Assembly (NCBI RefSeq): GCF_004016505.1
Contig: NZ_SACR01000002.1
Coordinates: forward strand, 310,001-374,000
Direction of reading: 5' to 3'
Source of the DNA: Rubrivivax rivuli
GTDB lineage: Bacteria; Pseudomonadota; Gammaproteobacteria; Burkholderiales; Burkholderiaceae_C
Length of the DNA stretch: 64,000 nucleotides
A program made the translations under genes and the position numbers. Positions 45,101 to 56,095 of this stretch are shown here, piece after piece. Each line of letters begins with the position of its first letter. Position 1 is the stretch's first letter. Below the pieces are notes generated by a model. It saw only the letters and a list, made by a program, of their open reading frames with translations. It was not told the DNA's origin and did no database searches.

Positions 45101-45940
45101 TTACCGACGCTGACAGTTGGTGCAGAAATAGGTCGAACGCTGCGCCTGCACCACCCGGCGCACGGTGCCGCCGCAGCGGCCGCAGGGCTGGCCTTCGCGC
45201 CCATACACCGCCGCCTCGGCCTGGTAGGCGCCGCTGGCGCCGTGCACGTCGGTGAAGTCGCGCAGCGTCGAGCCCCCCAGGTCCAGCGCGCGCGCCAGCG
45301 TGGCGCGCAGGGCCGCCAGCAGGCGCGCGGCCCGTGGCCGGCTGATGCGGTCGGCGCGCAGCGCCGGGTGGATGCCGGCCTGGAACAGGGCCTCGCAGGC
45401 GTAGATGTTGCCGGCCCCGACGATGGCTTCGCCGCCCAGCAACACGGCCTTGATCGGCGAGCGGCGCTGCTGCAAGGCCGCGTGGAAGCTCAGCGGCGTG
45501 AGCGCGGGGTCGAAGGGCTCGGGGCCCAGGCGCCGAAGCAGCGTGGCGGCCGGCTCGTCGGCGGGCGACGCGGACCACACCACGGCGCCAAAGCGCCGCG
45601 GGTCGTTCAGGCGCAACGTGCCCGCGCTGGTGTGCAGGTCGAAGTGGTCGTGTGGGCCGGGGGGCTGCTGCAGTTGCTGCAGCGCCAGCGATCCCGACAT
45701 GCCCAGGTGCAACAGCAACCCGCCGACGGCCCCTGCCCCTTCGGCCGCGCCCAGCAAAGGCAACCAGAGGTACTTGCCCCGCCGGGTGATCTCGCCCACG
45801 CGGTGGCCCACCAGGCTCTCGGGCTCGCAACCCAGGGGCCAGCGCAAAGGCTTGCCCAGCCGCGCGCCCAGCACCAGCGCGCCGCGCAGCGGCGCGGCCA
45901 AGCCCCGCCTGGTGACCTCAACTTCCGGGAGCTCGGGCAT
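45101..45940 (-). CDS. mutM: Formamidopyrimidine-DNA glycosylase MutM (Fpg)
   Basis: This 279-residue bifunctional glycosylase/AP lyase removes 8-oxoG. The N-terminal MPELPEVE exposes the catalytic Pro after Met removal. The lesion-recognition segment (LLHLGMSGSL) and the C-terminal zinc finger (CGRCGGTVRRVVQAQRSTYF, then CTNCQRR; spacing CX2CX16CX2C) are intact. Start codon 45940 gives the required MPE terminus. It leads the mutM-dynamin-mutY operon and is divergent from a TPR gene with only 18 bases between start codons. Confidence 0.97.
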   Translation of the reverse strand: MPELPEVEVTRRGLAAPLRGALVLGARLGKPLRWPLGCEPESLVGHRVGEITRRGKYLWLPLLGAAEGAGAVGGLLLHLGMSGSLALQQLQQPPGPHDHFDLHTSAGTLRLNDPRRFGAVVWSASPADEPAATLLRRLGPEPFDPALTPLSFHAALQQRRSPIKAVLLGGEAIVGAGNIYACEALFQAGIHPALRADRISRPRAARLLAALRATLARALDLGGSTLRDFTDVHGASGAYQAEAAVYGREGQPCGRCGGTVRRVVQAQRSTYFCTNCQRR

Positions 45941-45958
45941 GGAACTCATTATGTGAGA

Positions 45959-47848
45959 ATGAATCCAGACCCCATGGGAACCCCGATGTCTCACCTCTTG
46001 CGCCGCCCCGCGGCCTTGTCTGTCCGGGCTTCCCTGCTGCTGTGCAGCCTGGGCATGTTCGGGCCAGCCACCAGTTTTGCCCAAGGCCGCGTCGCTGCGG
46101 CGCCAGCCGCTGAATCCGCGCCGGCACCGGTGGTGAATTCGGCGATGGACGACCGGCTTTTCTACCAGTTGCTCGTCGGCGAGATGGCCCTGGGCGCTGG
46201 CGATGCCGGCAGCGCCTACGAACTCATGCTCGACGCCGCCCGGCGCACGCGCGACGACGGCCTCTTCCGCCGCGCCGCCGACATCGCGCTGCGCGCCCGC
46301 GCGGGCGACCAGGCCCTGGCGGCCTCGCGCGCATGGCGACTGGCCAAGCCCGATTCGGCCGATGCCGCGCGGCTGCAGCTGCAGATCCTGCTGCTGATGA
46401 ACCGCCCTGAAGCCGTGGCCGAACCCCTGCGTGCGCTGCTGGCGCTCACGCCGGCAGCCGAACGCCCGGGCCTGATCTCGGTGCTGCCGCGTTTCCTGCA
46501 GCGCGCGGGTGACGCGCGCGCCGTGGCACGCCTGACCGAAGACGCGCTCAAACCCTACCGCGACGTGGAGAGCACGCGCGTGCCGGTGCGCATCGCGCTG
46601 GGCCGCGCCTGGCTGGAAGCCGGCGAACCCGCGCGCGCGCTCGAACTCGCACGAGAGGCGCAGGCCCTGGAACCCAGCTCGCCCGGCCCGGCCCTGCTGG
46701 GCATGGAGTTGATGCGCGGCCAGCCCGCGGCCGAGAGCCTCGTGCTCGATTACCTGAAGCAGCCGCAGGCCGAACCCGCGCTGCGCCTGGCCTATGTGCG
46801 CGTGCTCACCACCGCGCAGCGCTATCCCGCTGCAGTGGCCCAGTTGCAGACACTCACGCAGCAGCAGCCCGACGTCGCTCAGCCCTACCTTTCGCTGGGC
46901 GCGCTGCAGCTGGAGCTGAAGAACGTCAACGAAGGCGAGGCGGCGCTGCGTCGCTATGTCGAACTGGCCCAACCCCTGGCCGCACGCCAGGCCGCAGGTG
47001 CCGCGAACGAGCCCCTCATGGCGCGCGGCGGCGACGACGACGGCCCGGACGACGACGACACCACTGCAGCAGGCCCGGCGCAAGGGCTGGTACAGGCCTG
47101 GCTGATGCTGGCCCAGGCGGCCGAGCAGCGGCGCGATTTCGCGGCGGCCGAGGCCTACCTGGCCAAGATCGACGACCCGCGCAATGCACTCGATGTGCAG
47201 ACGCGGCGGGCCTCCATCCTGGCCCGCCAGGGCAAGATCGCACAGGCCCGGGAAATCGTGCGCAGTTCCCCTGAGCGCGGCCCTGATGACGCACGCGCCA
47301 AGCTGATGGCCGAGGCTGGCGTGTTGCGCGACGTGAAACGCTGGGCCGAGGCCTACGAGGTGCTGGGCATGGCCAGCCAGCGTTTCAACACCGACGCCGA
47401 CATCCTCTACGAGCAGGCCATGATGGCCGAGAAGCTCGACCGCCTGGCCGACATGGAGCGCCTGTTACGCCGCGTGATGGAGCTGAAGCCCGACAACGCG
47501 CACGCCTACAACGCGCTGGGCTACTCGCTGGCCGAGCGCAAGCTGCGCCTGCCGGAAGCCCGTGAACTCATCCAGCGCGCGCTGCAGCTCGCGCCCGGCG
47601 ACCCTTTCATCACCGACAGCCTGGGCTGGGTGGAGTTCCAGCTGGGCAACCTGCCCGAAGCGGCGCGCCTGCTGCGGCTGGCCTATGGCACGCGGCCCGA
47701 CACCGAGATCGCTGCGCACCTCGGCGAGGTGCTGTGGACGATGGGGCAGCGCGATGAAGCGCGGCGTGTGCTGCGCGAAGCGCGCAGCCGGGACGCGGCC
47801 AACGAGGTCCTGCGCGAGACACTGGCCCGCTTGCGCGTCGACCTGTGA
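45959..47848 (+). CDS. Exported tetratricopeptide-repeat protein upstream of lolB
   Basis: This is a 629-residue protein with a signal peptide (hydrophobic core about residues 20-35, ending SFAQ). Multiple TPR-like helix pairs follow (for example LAYVRVLTTAQRYPAAVAQL, AHAYNALGYSLAERKLRLPE, ITDSLGWVEFQLGNLPEAAR). An acidic stretch GGDDDGPDDDDTT lies near residue 362. Starts at 45959 or 45986 are both possible. It overlaps lolB by four bases and leads the lolB-ispE string; it may scaffold an envelope complex. Confidence 0.88.
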   Translation: MNPDPMGTPMSHLLRRPAALSVRASLLLCSLGMFGPATSFAQGRVAAAPAAESAPAPVVNSAMDDRLFYQLLVGEMALGAGDAGSAYELMLDAARRTRDDGLFRRAADIALRARAGDQALAASRAWRLAKPDSADAARLQLQILLLMNRPEAVAEPLRALLALTPAAERPGLISVLPRFLQRAGDARAVARLTEDALKPYRDVESTRVPVRIALGRAWLEAGEPARALELAREAQALEPSSPGPALLGMELMRGQPAAESLVLDYLKQPQAEPALRLAYVRVLTTAQRYPAAVAQLQTLTQQQPDVAQPYLSLGALQLELKNVNEGEAALRRYVELAQPLAARQAAGAANEPLMARGGDDDGPDDDDTTAAGPAQGLVQAWLMLAQAAEQRRDFAAAEAYLAKIDDPRNALDVQTRRASILARQGKIAQAREIVRSSPERGPDDARAKLMAEAGVLRDVKRWAEAYEVLGMASQRFNTDADILYEQAMMAEKLDRLADMERLLRRVMELKPDNAHAYNALGYSLAERKLRLPEARELIQRALQLAPGDPFITDSLGWVEFQLGNLPEAARLLRLAYGTRPDTEIAAHLGEVLWTMGQRDEARRVLREARSRDAANEVLRETLARLRVDL

Positions 47849-48393
47849 ACGCGGCGCGGTTCACGCGGCCTGCCATCTGGGCCGCCGCGGCCCTGCTGCT
47901 GGGCGCCTGCGCCAGCGTGACGCCCCCGCCCGACATGCCCTCGGCCACCGGCCCCTACACCACCGGCCGCCTCGCGGTGCGCGTGGACGCGAGCCCTCAG
48001 CGGGTGGCGCAAAGCGTCAGCGCTGGCTTCGAACTGCGCGGCACCGATTTGGTTGGTGAGCTGCGCCTGCTCTCACCCCTGGGCACCAGCGTCGCACAGG
48101 CTCGCTGGGCACCAGGCCGCGTGCGGCTGGAAACCGGGGAAGGCCAGCGCGAGTTCGGCAGCCTGGACGAACTGTCGATGGCCGCCCTCGGCGAGGCCCT
48201 GCCGCTGGCGGCCCTGCCCGACTGGCTGGCGGGCCGCCCCTGGCCTGCCGCGCCACACACGCCCAATGCCGAAGGCTTCGAACAGCAAGGCTGGCAGGTG
48301 CAGCTCACGCGCCTGGCCGAAGGCTTCATCGAAGCCCGCCGCACTGCGCCGCCTGCCGTGCAATTGCGCATCAAGCTGGATGCCCCCGCATGA
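47845..48393 (+). CDS. lolB: Outer membrane lipoprotein receptor LolB
   Basis: This 182-residue lipoprotein has a GTG start overlapping the TPR stop. The lipobox LGAC places the acylated Cys at about residue 21. The mature part has LolB features: YTTGRLAVRVDASP, a hydrophobic beta-half-barrel, LRLLSPLGTSVAQARW and GEALPLAALPDWLAGRPWP. It accepts lipoproteins from LolA and inserts them into the outer membrane. The ATG of ispE overlaps its stop by four bases. Confidence 0.93.
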   Translation: MNAARFTRPAIWAAAALLLGACASVTPPPDMPSATGPYTTGRLAVRVDASPQRVAQSVSAGFELRGTDLVGELRLLSPLGTSVAQARWAPGRVRLETGEGQREFGSLDELSMAALGEALPLAALPDWLAGRPWPAAPHTPNAEGFEQQGWQVQLTRLAEGFIEARRTAPPAVQLRIKLDAPA

Positions 48394-49301
48394 GCCTGCA
48401 AGCCCTCTACGACCTGCTGGCACCGGCCAAGCTGAACATGTTCCTGCATGTGGTGGGCCGCCGAGCCGACGGCTACCACCTGCTGCAGTCGCCCTTCGTG
48501 ATGATCGACTGGGCCGACGTCCTGCACATCGAACGCCGCGACGACGGCCGCCTGCAGCGCCACGATCTCGGCCCCGCGCTGCCCGCAGACGACCTCTGCC
48601 TGCGCGCGGCCCGCGCCCTGCAGGCCGCCAGCGGCTGCACCCTGGGCGCCGACATCCACATCCACAAGCACGTGCCCTGGGGCGCAGGCATGGGCGGCGG
48701 CAGCTCCGATGCAGCCACCACGCTGCTCGCGCTGAACCGGCTGTGGGGCCTGCAGTGGCCGCGCGAACGTCTGGCGCAACTGGGCCTGAAGCTCGGCGCC
48801 GACGTGCCGTTCTTCATCGGCGGCCGCAATGCATTCGTCGAAGGCATCGGCGAGGTGCTGCGCCCGATCGACTGGCCGGTGCAGGCCTACGCGGTCGTGA
48901 AGCCTGCCGCATCCTTGCCGACGCGAGAAATCTTCGAGCACCCGCTTCTCAAGCGCGACACAGAAGCTGTTATAGTTGTGGGCTCTCCTGAAGAGGCAAG
49001 CCGCAGCGGCCTGCCGGCAGACTGGATGCAGCGTTTTGTTGAAGGCTACGGCCGCAACGACCTGCAAGCACCCGCCGAAGACCGCTGCCCGGAAGTGGCG
49101 CAAGCCCTTTCGTGGTTGGCGGCCCGTTACGGCAACAGCCGCATGACGGGCTCCGGCAGCGCCGTCTTTTCAAGAGTGGGCACGTCGGCGCCATCCCTGG
49201 CGACAGACCCGGCGGCAGATTTCCAGAATCTGCCAACAGGCTGGGTGGGGCGGATGTGCAGCAGTTTGTCTGGGCACCCTTTGCGGGCTTGGGCCGACTG
49301 A
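48390..49301 (+). CDS. ispE: 4-diphosphocytidyl-2-C-methyl-D-erythritol kinase IspE
   Basis: This 303-residue GHMP kinase of the MEP isoprenoid pathway has the N-terminal APAKLNMFLHVVGRRADGYH and the ATP loop PWGAGMGGGSSDAATT (about residue 92). The C-terminal motif is MTGSGSAVF (about 250), followed by a Ser/Ala-rich segment before the WVGRMC terminus. The middle region shows a less conserved, more AT-rich piece around residues 190-210 that also carries a possible promoter (48968). It ends shortly before tRNA-Gln. Confidence 0.94.
   Translation: MSLQALYDLLAPAKLNMFLHVVGRRADGYHLLQSPFVMIDWADVLHIERRDDGRLQRHDLGPALPADDLCLRAARALQAASGCTLGADIHIHKHVPWGAGMGGGSSDAATTLLALNRLWGLQWPRERLAQLGLKLGADVPFFIGGRNAFVEGIGEVLRPIDWPVQAYAVVKPAASLPTREIFEHPLLKRDTEAVIVVGSPEEASRSGLPADWMQRFVEGYGRNDLQAPAEDRCPEVAQALSWLAARYGNSRMTGSGSAVFSRVGTSAPSLATDPAADFQNLPTGWVGRMCSSLSGHPLRAWAD
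48968..48976 (+). promoter_or_regulatory. Possible extended -10 promoter inside ispE
   Basis: TG-T-TATAGT (48968-48976) is an extended -10 motif within an unusually AT-rich part of ispE. It lies about 364 bases before tRNA-Gln and 508 bases before prs. A -35 element is poor. It could give extra transcription of tRNA-Gln and prs. Confidence 0.35.
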
Positions 49302-49339
49302 CAGGTTTTGGGTGGTGGCCTCCGGGCTGCAACCTGTGT

Positions 49340-49416
49340 AGGGGAGTCGCCAAGTTGGTTAAGGCATCGGATTTTGATTCCGACATGCGAGGGTTCGAGT
49401 CCTTCCTCCCCTGCCA
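49340..49416 (+). tRNA. glnQ: tRNA-Gln (UUG anticodon)
   Basis: A complete cloverleaf with encoded CCA: acceptor AGGGGAG/CTCCCCT, discriminator G, anticodon stem TCGGA/TCCGA around loop TTTTGAT (anticodon TTG), and T-stem GAGGG/CCTTC. Its position between ispE and prs is the conserved betaproteobacterial arrangement. Confidence 0.95.
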
Positions 49417-49484
49417 AATCTTCTTCTGACGCCAGGCGCGGCCACCACCGGCCCCGCCGGCGCACCTCCGACGGAGACACCAGC

Positions 49485-50447
49485 GTGCTTTTCAACACCG
49501 TGCTGTTCACCGGCAACGCCAACCCGGTGCTCGCGCAGGAGATGGCCAAGCACCTGGGCGTCGAGGTCGGCGCCGCCTCCGTCGGCCGTTTCTCCGACGG
49601 CGAGGTCACCGTCGAGATCCGTCAGAACGTTCGCGCCCGCGACGTCTTCGTGGTGCAGTCCACCTGCGCGCCCACGAACGAGAACCTGATGGAACTGCTG
49701 ATCATGGTCGATGCGCTCAAGCGTGCCAGTGCGCGCCGCATCACCGCCGTGATCCCCTACTTCGGCTACGCCCGCCAAGACCGCCGCCCGCGCAGCACGC
49801 GCGTGCCCATCAGCGCGAAGGTGGTGGCCAACCTGCTGGAAACCGTGGGCGTCGAGCGCGTGCTCACGATGGACCTGCACGCCGACCAGATCCAGGGCTT
49901 CTTCGACATCCCCGTCGACAACATCTACGCCAGCCCGGTGCTGCTGTCCGACCTGAAGAGCAAGAACTACCCCAACCTGGTGGTGGTGAGCCCCGACGTC
50001 GGCGGCGTGGTGCGCGCCCGCGCGCTGGCCAAGCAACTCGGCTGCGACCTGGCCATCATCGACAAGCGCAGGCCCACGGCCAACGTGTCTGAAGTGATGC
50101 ACGTCATCGGCGAGATCGAAGGCCGCAACTGCGTGATCATGGACGACATGATCGACACCGCCGGCACGCTGGTGAAGGCGGCCGAGGTGCTGAAGGCCCG
50201 CGGCGCCAAGAGCGTCTACGCCTACTGCACGCACCCGGTCTTCTCGGGCCCGGCGGTGGAGCGCATCGCCAACTCGCAGATCGACGAAGTCGTCATCACC
50301 AACACCATCCCGCTGTCGGACGCCGGCAAGACCTGCACCAAGATCCGCCAGTTGTCGGTGGCTTTCCTGTTTGCCGAGACCATCCGCCGCATTTCCGATG
50401 GCGAATCGGTCACCTCCCTCTTTGCCGAGCAGAACAACAACTTCTGA
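49485..50447 (+). CDS. prs: Ribose-phosphate pyrophosphokinase
   Basis: This 320-residue enzyme makes PRPP for nucleotide, His and Trp synthesis. It has [13 protein letters not shown] at the start, the catalytic flexible loop [27 protein letters not shown] and the PRPP-binding [12 protein letters not shown]. The start is GTG at 49485, nine bases after a GGAG Shine-Dalgarno. It is separated from rplY by an attenuator-like hairpin and shares the region with the his genes, which consume PRPP. Confidence 0.96.
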   Translation: MLFNTVLFTGNANPVLAQEMAKHLGVEVGAASVGRFSDGEVTVEIRQNVRARDVFVVQSTCAPTNENLMELLIMVDALKRASARRITAVIPYFGYARQDRRPRSTRVPISAKVVANLLETVGVERVLTMDLHADQIQGFFDIPVDNIYASPVLLSDLKSKNYPNLVVVSPDVGGVVRARALAKQLGCDLAIIDKRRPTANVSEVMHVIGEIEGRNCVIMDDMIDTAGTLVKAAEVLKARGAKSVYAYCTHPVFSGPAVERIANSQIDEVVITNTIPLSDAGKTCTKIRQLSVAFLFAETIRRISDGESVTSLFAEQNNNF

Positions 50448-50459
50448 ACGGCAAACCTC

Positions 50460-50482
50460 GACACCGCGGCTGGCGCGGTGTC
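50460..50482 (+). terminator. Hairpin between prs and rplY
   Basis: A perfect 9-bp stem (GACACCGCG / CGCGGTGTC) with a 5-base loop is followed by ATTTCCC. It lies 12 bases after the prs stop and is a likely partial terminator. Confidence 0.6.
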
Positions 50483-50529
50483 ATTTCCCTGGCGCCTGGT
50501 CGCGGGCGCCTCATCCACTTGGAGTTTTC

Positions 50530-51186
50530 ATGAAATTCACCGCTTATGCGCGTACGCTGCAGGGGACCGGAGCGAGCCGCCGCCTGCGCCACGCCGCCAA
50601 GGTGCCCGGCATCGTCTACGGTGCCGGCACGCCCACGATGATCGAACTCGATCACAACGCCCTGTTCTTCGCGCTGAAGAAGGAAGCCTTCCACAGTTCC
50701 ATCCTCGAGATGGAACTGGGCGGCAAGGTCGAGAAGGTGCTGCTGCGCGACTTCCAGATGCACGCGTTCAAGCCCATCGTGCTGCACATCGACTTCCAGC
50801 GCGTGGACGAGACCACCAAGCTGCGCAAGAAGGTGCCCCTGCACTTCAGCGGTGAAGAAAGCTCGCCGGCCGTCAAGACCGACAAGTGCCTGGTCAGCCA
50901 CGTGGCGCTGGAACTCGAGATCGAGTGCCTGGCCTCGCAACTGCCCGAGTTCGTCAACATCGACCTGTCGGGCCTGACGAAGAACCAGAGCCTGCACGCC
51001 AGCGACCTGCAGTTGCCCGCCGGCATCAAGGCCGTCAAGCGCGGCACGCTGGACCCGGTGATCGTTGCCGTGACCACGCCGAAGATCGAAGAAGAAGTGG
51101 CCCCGACGGCCGTGGTGGCTGCCGACAAGGGCAAGGGCGCCAAGCCCCGCAAGGAAGAGAAGCAGCAGAAGGGCCGCGGCGGTTAA
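50530..51186 (+). CDS. rplY: 50S ribosomal protein L25 (Ctc family)
   Basis: This 218-residue protein has an N-terminal L25 beta-barrel ([20 protein letters not shown]) that binds 5S rRNA. The extended Ctc domain ([14 protein letters not shown] and following) comes next. A Lys/Glu/Gly-rich tail ends the protein. A GGAG Shine-Dalgarno seven bases upstream fixes the ATG. A strong terminator closes the gene before pth. Confidence 0.95.
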   Translation: MKFTAYARTLQGTGASRRLRHAAKVPGIVYGAGTPTMIELDHNALFFALKKEAFHSSILEMELGGKVEKVLLRDFQMHAFKPIVLHIDFQRVDETTKLRKKVPLHFSGEESSPAVKTDKCLVSHVALELEIECLASQLPEFVNIDLSGLTKNQSLHASDLQLPAGIKAVKRGTLDPVIVAVTTPKIEEEVAPTAVVAADKGKGAKPRKEEKQQKGRGG

Positions 51187-51224
51187 GCCCCCCCTTCGGG
51201 AGTCCCTCTCTCCCGTGCTGCCAG

Positions 51225-51247
51225 GCCCCACCTCGGTGGGGCTTTTT
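51225..51247 (+). terminator. Strong intrinsic terminator after rplY
   Basis: A 7-bp GC stem (GCCCCAC / GTGGGGC) with a CTCG loop is followed directly by TTTTT. It lies between rplY and pth. Confidence 0.88.
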
Positions 51248-51276
51248 CGTTTCCACTGCGCCCAATAATCGTTCCC

Positions 51277-51917
51277 ATGATTCGACTCTTCGTTGGCCTG
51301 GGCAACCCAGGCACCGAGTACGAGGCCACGCGCCACAACGCCGGTTTCTGGTGGATCGACGCGCTGGCGGCCAAACTCGGCGTGCGCTTGGTGCCCGAGC
51401 GCGCCTACCAGGGCCTGGTGGCGCGCGCCAACCTGCCCGGCGGCCCGGTGTGGCTGCTGGAGCCCATGACCTTCATGAACCGCTCGGGCGCTTCGGTCGC
51501 GCCGCTGGCGCGCTTCTTCAAGATCGAGCCGAAGGAGATCCTCGTCGTGCACGACGAGCTCGACGTGCTGCCCGGCCAGGCCAAGCTGAAGCTGGGCGGC
51601 AGTTCGGGCGGGCACAACGGCCTGAAAGACATCCACGGCCTGCTGGGCACCCCCGACTTCTGGCGCCTGCGCCTGGGCATCGGCCACCCGGGCGTTAAGG
51701 CCGAGGTGGTGAACTACGTGCTGAAGAAACCGGCGCCCGAGCAGCGCGAAGGCATCTTCAAGGCCATCGACCAATCGCTGGCCGCCAGCGAGCTGCTGAT
51801 CGCCGGCCAGATGGACAAGGCGCTGGCCGCCATCCACGCCCAGCCGCCCCGCCCCAAGCCGCCGCGCAAACCGCCGGCGACGGCCACGCCTGACGCCACC
51901 ACCGGAGAGCCCCCCCC

Positions 51918-51921
<4 letters not shown>
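51277..51921 (+). CDS. pth: Peptidyl-tRNA hydrolase
   Basis: This 214-residue enzyme rescues peptidyl-tRNAs dropped from ribosomes. The catalytic His lies in RHNAGFWW, Asn in FMNRSG, the Asp in HDELDVLPG and the conserved GGHNGLKDI. The ATG at 51277 matches the family start [12 protein letters not shown]. Its stop overlaps the next ATG. The C-terminal tail is Pro-rich. Confidence 0.96.
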
Positions 51922-53074
<1,153 letters not shown>

Positions 53075-53142
53075 GGCGCGAGCCTCCTGGCGGGGGTCAG
53101 GGTGGGGGGTGCCTGGCGCGGCGCGGCCAGTGTAGCGGGGGC

Positions 53143-53768
53143 TCAGAGCGGCGCCTGCCACAGCTGGCTGTGCACCGCGCCGGCGCGCTGGCTGCGGTGC
53201 AGCACCAGGCCGGCGGGCGCTTCGGCCAAGGGCGCCGGGCCCTCCAGATAGACGTAGCCGCCGGGCACGACCAGCCGCGCTGCGGCGGCCGCAGCCGCTG
53301 CGCCAAGACCGGCATCGAAAGGCGGGTCGAGCAGCACGGCTTCGAAGCGCTGCGGCGTGCAACCGGCCATCCAACGCAAGGCCTCGCTGCGCTCGATCTT
53401 CACGGCCTCGGCCTTCAGGCGTTCGCGGCTCTCGCGCAGGCTGGCCACCAGGGCCGGGTCGAGTTCGAGCAGCACCGCCTCGGCGGCGCCGCGCGAAGCA
53501 GCCTCGAAGCCCAGGGCCCCGCTGCCGGCGAAGGCGTCCAGCACGCGCCAGCCGTCCAGCGTCTGGCCCAGCCAATTGAAGAGGGTCTCGCGCACGCGGT
53601 CGGGCGTGGGGCGCAGGCCGGGGCGGTCGGCCACGGGCAGCTTGCGGCCGCGGTACAGGCCGGCGATCAGCCGCACCTCGCCCGGGTGCCGCGTGGCAGG
53701 CTTGATGACGGGCCGGGTCGACTTGGGGTCGCGGCCATGGGCCTGCGGCTTGCGCGGGGCGGGGTTCT

Positions 53769-53772
<4 letters not shown>
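53143..53772 (-). CDS. rsmD: 16S rRNA (guanine(966)-N2)-methyltransferase RsmD
   Basis: This 209-residue SAM-dependent methyltransferase has [14 protein letters not shown] and [15 protein letters not shown] near the start, the SAM motif [18 protein letters not shown] (about residue 74) and the catalytic DPPF (LLDPPFD). The start is GTG at 53772, overlapping the hisF stop by four bases. The short basic N-terminal tail ([16 protein letters not shown]) is extra relative to E. coli RsmD. Confidence 0.93.
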
Positions 53773-54548
<776 letters not shown>

Positions 54549-54677
54549 GCGCGATTATCCCGTGCCGAACTGGCACCCCTCGCTTGCGGGGTGGCTGACC
54601 CTTCGGGCTGTGCAATCGCGCGGGCAGCAGGTACAAACGCGCTGGGATATCTCTCCCGCCGTTTCCCGGAGTTCGCC

Positions 54678-55211
54678 ATGCGCGCATCCCTGATCGCCGC
54701 CGCAGCAGTGGGGCTGTTCACCGCTCTGCCTGCCTCGGCCCTGACCACGATCTTCGTCACCACGCTGTCCAGCGCCGGTGAACCTGTGCCCACCTCCACG
54801 GCCACCGGTGCAGCCATCGTCACCTTCGACGATGTGGCCTCCACGGTGACGGTGCAACTCAGCTTCGCGGGCCTGGCCAACAGCGCCCCCTTCGGCCACA
54901 TCCACTGCTGCACCGCAACGCCGCTGACGGGCAACGCCGGCGTGGCGCTGAACTTCACGCCGCTGCCCGCCACCACCACGGGCACGTACTCGAACGTGTT
55001 CGCCCTCACCCCCATAGCCTTCAACTCGCTGCTGACCGGCGCTGCCGCCGGCCGAGCCTACGTGAACATCCACACGCCCGGCACCTACCAGGGCGGTGAG
55101 ATCCGCGGTTTCCTGCCCATTACCACGGTGGTGCCCGAGCCGGGCACCTACGCCCTGATGCTGGCCGGTTTGGGCGCCGTGGCATTCGCCGCGCGCCGCC
55201 GTCGCGGCTGA
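54678..55211 (+). CDS. CHRD-domain protein with PEP-CTERM sorting signal
   Basis: This is a 177-residue exported protein. The signal peptide covers residues 1-22 (ending ASA). A CHRD domain follows (LSFAGLANSAPFGHIHCC, AYVNIHTPGTYQGGEIRG). The C-terminal VPEPGTYALMLAGLGAVAFA with a basic RRRR end is a complete PEP-CTERM tripartite signal for exosortase processing. It lies on the opposite strand between hisA and hisF, breaking the his operon. Exosortase and polysaccharide genes must be elsewhere. Confidence 0.9.
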   Translation: MRASLIAAAAVGLFTALPASALTTIFVTTLSSAGEPVPTSTATGAAIVTFDDVASTVTVQLSFAGLANSAPFGHIHCCTATPLTGNAGVALNFTPLPATTTGTYSNVFALTPIAFNSLLTGAAAGRAYVNIHTPGTYQGGEIRGFLPITTVVPEPGTYALMLAGLGAVAFAARRRRG

Positions 55212-55232
55212 AGCGCCCGACACCCGCAAGAA

Positions 55233-55254
55233 AGCCGCCCTCGGGCGGCTTTTT
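55233..55254. terminator. Terminator between CHRD gene and hisA
   Basis: A stem (AGCCGCC / GGCGGCT) with a CTCG loop is flanked by AAGAAA on the left and TTTTCG on the right. It can serve both the plus-strand CHRD gene and the minus-strand hisA transcript. Confidence 0.85.
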
Positions 55255-55281
55255 CGTTCAGGCGCGGAAAAACTGGCCTGC

Positions 55282-56025
55282 TCAGGCCTGGGCCAGTTCG
55301 TCGGCGCGCTGCTGGGCCGCCGTGAAGTCGAGCGCGCCGGTGTAGATGCTGCGCCCGCAGATCACGCCCTCGACACCTTCGGACTCCACCGCGCACAGGC
55401 GCTCGATGTCGGCGATGTTCGACAAGCCGCCTGAGGCAAACACAGGGATGGTGAGCGCACGGGCCAGCTTGACCGTGGCATCGATGTTGATGCCCGTCAG
55501 CATGCCGTCGCGCCCGATGTCGGTGTAGATCACGCCTTCGACGCCGTAATCCTCGAACTTCTTGGCCAGATCCACCACCTCGTGGCCGGTGAGCTTGCTC
55601 CAGCCGTCGGTGGCGACCTTGCCGTCCTTCGCGTCGAGGCCCACGATGATGTGGCCGCCGAAGGCGCTGCAGGCGTCCTTGAGGAAACCCGGGCTCTTGA
55701 CGGCGGCCGTGCCGATGATCACGTAGCTCAGGCCGTCGTCGAGGTAGCGCTCGATGGTGTCCAGGTCGCGCAGGCCGCCGCCGAGTTGCACGGGGATCTT
55801 GTCGCCCACCACGCGCAGGATGGACTTCACGGCGCCCTCGTTCACCGGCTTGCCCGCAAAGGCGCCGTTGAGGTCGACCAGGTGCAGGCGGCGCGCGCCC
55901 GCGTCCAGCCAGCGCTGGGCCATGGCGGCGGGGTCGTCACCGAAGGTGGTGACGACGTCCATGTCGCCTTGTTGCAGACGGACGCACTTGCCGTCCTTGA
56001 GATCGATGGCCGGTATCAGCAGCAT
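55282..56025 (-). CDS. hisA: ProFAR isomerase HisA
   Basis: This 247-residue TIM barrel isomerises ProFAR to PRFAR. Asp8 lies in IPAIDLKDG, the second Asp in VGLDAKDG (about 129), and two phosphate loops are present (QLGGGLRD and ASGGLS). It is followed by a terminator and the opposite-strand CHRD gene, so the hisG-A transcript ends here. It is 70 bases after hisH. Confidence 0.96.
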   Translation of the reverse strand: MLLIPAIDLKDGKCVRLQQGDMDVVTTFGDDPAAMAQRWLDAGARRLHLVDLNGAFAGKPVNEGAVKSILRVVGDKIPVQLGGGLRDLDTIERYLDDGLSYVIIGTAAVKSPGFLKDACSAFGGHIIVGLDAKDGKVATDGWSKLTGHEVVDLAKKFEDYGVEGVIYTDIGRDGMLTGINIDATVKLARALTIPVFASGGLSNIADIERLCAVESEGVEGVICGRSIYTGALDFTAAQQRADELAQA

Positions 56026-56095
56026 GGCTCGGGGGGAGCGTGGTGGGAATGGGGCAGCAGGGCGCTGGAGGGTGGGCAGGGCTGCGCGGGGAGCG

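Noticed and set aside
44366..45958. An upstream extension of the TPR frame through mutM
   Set aside because: No signal peptide at its start, and it is antisense to mutM and the dynamin gene; the real start with a signal peptide is at 45959 or 45986.
47008..47063. Acidic Asp run in the TPR protein as a calcium-binding repeat
   Set aside because: The Asp spacing does not fit an EF-hand or RTX repeat; it is a low-complexity loop.
45941..47083. An upstream extension of the mutM frame across the TPR gene
   Set aside because: MutM must start with Met-Pro-Glu, as at 45940; the extension is antisense to a convincing TPR gene.
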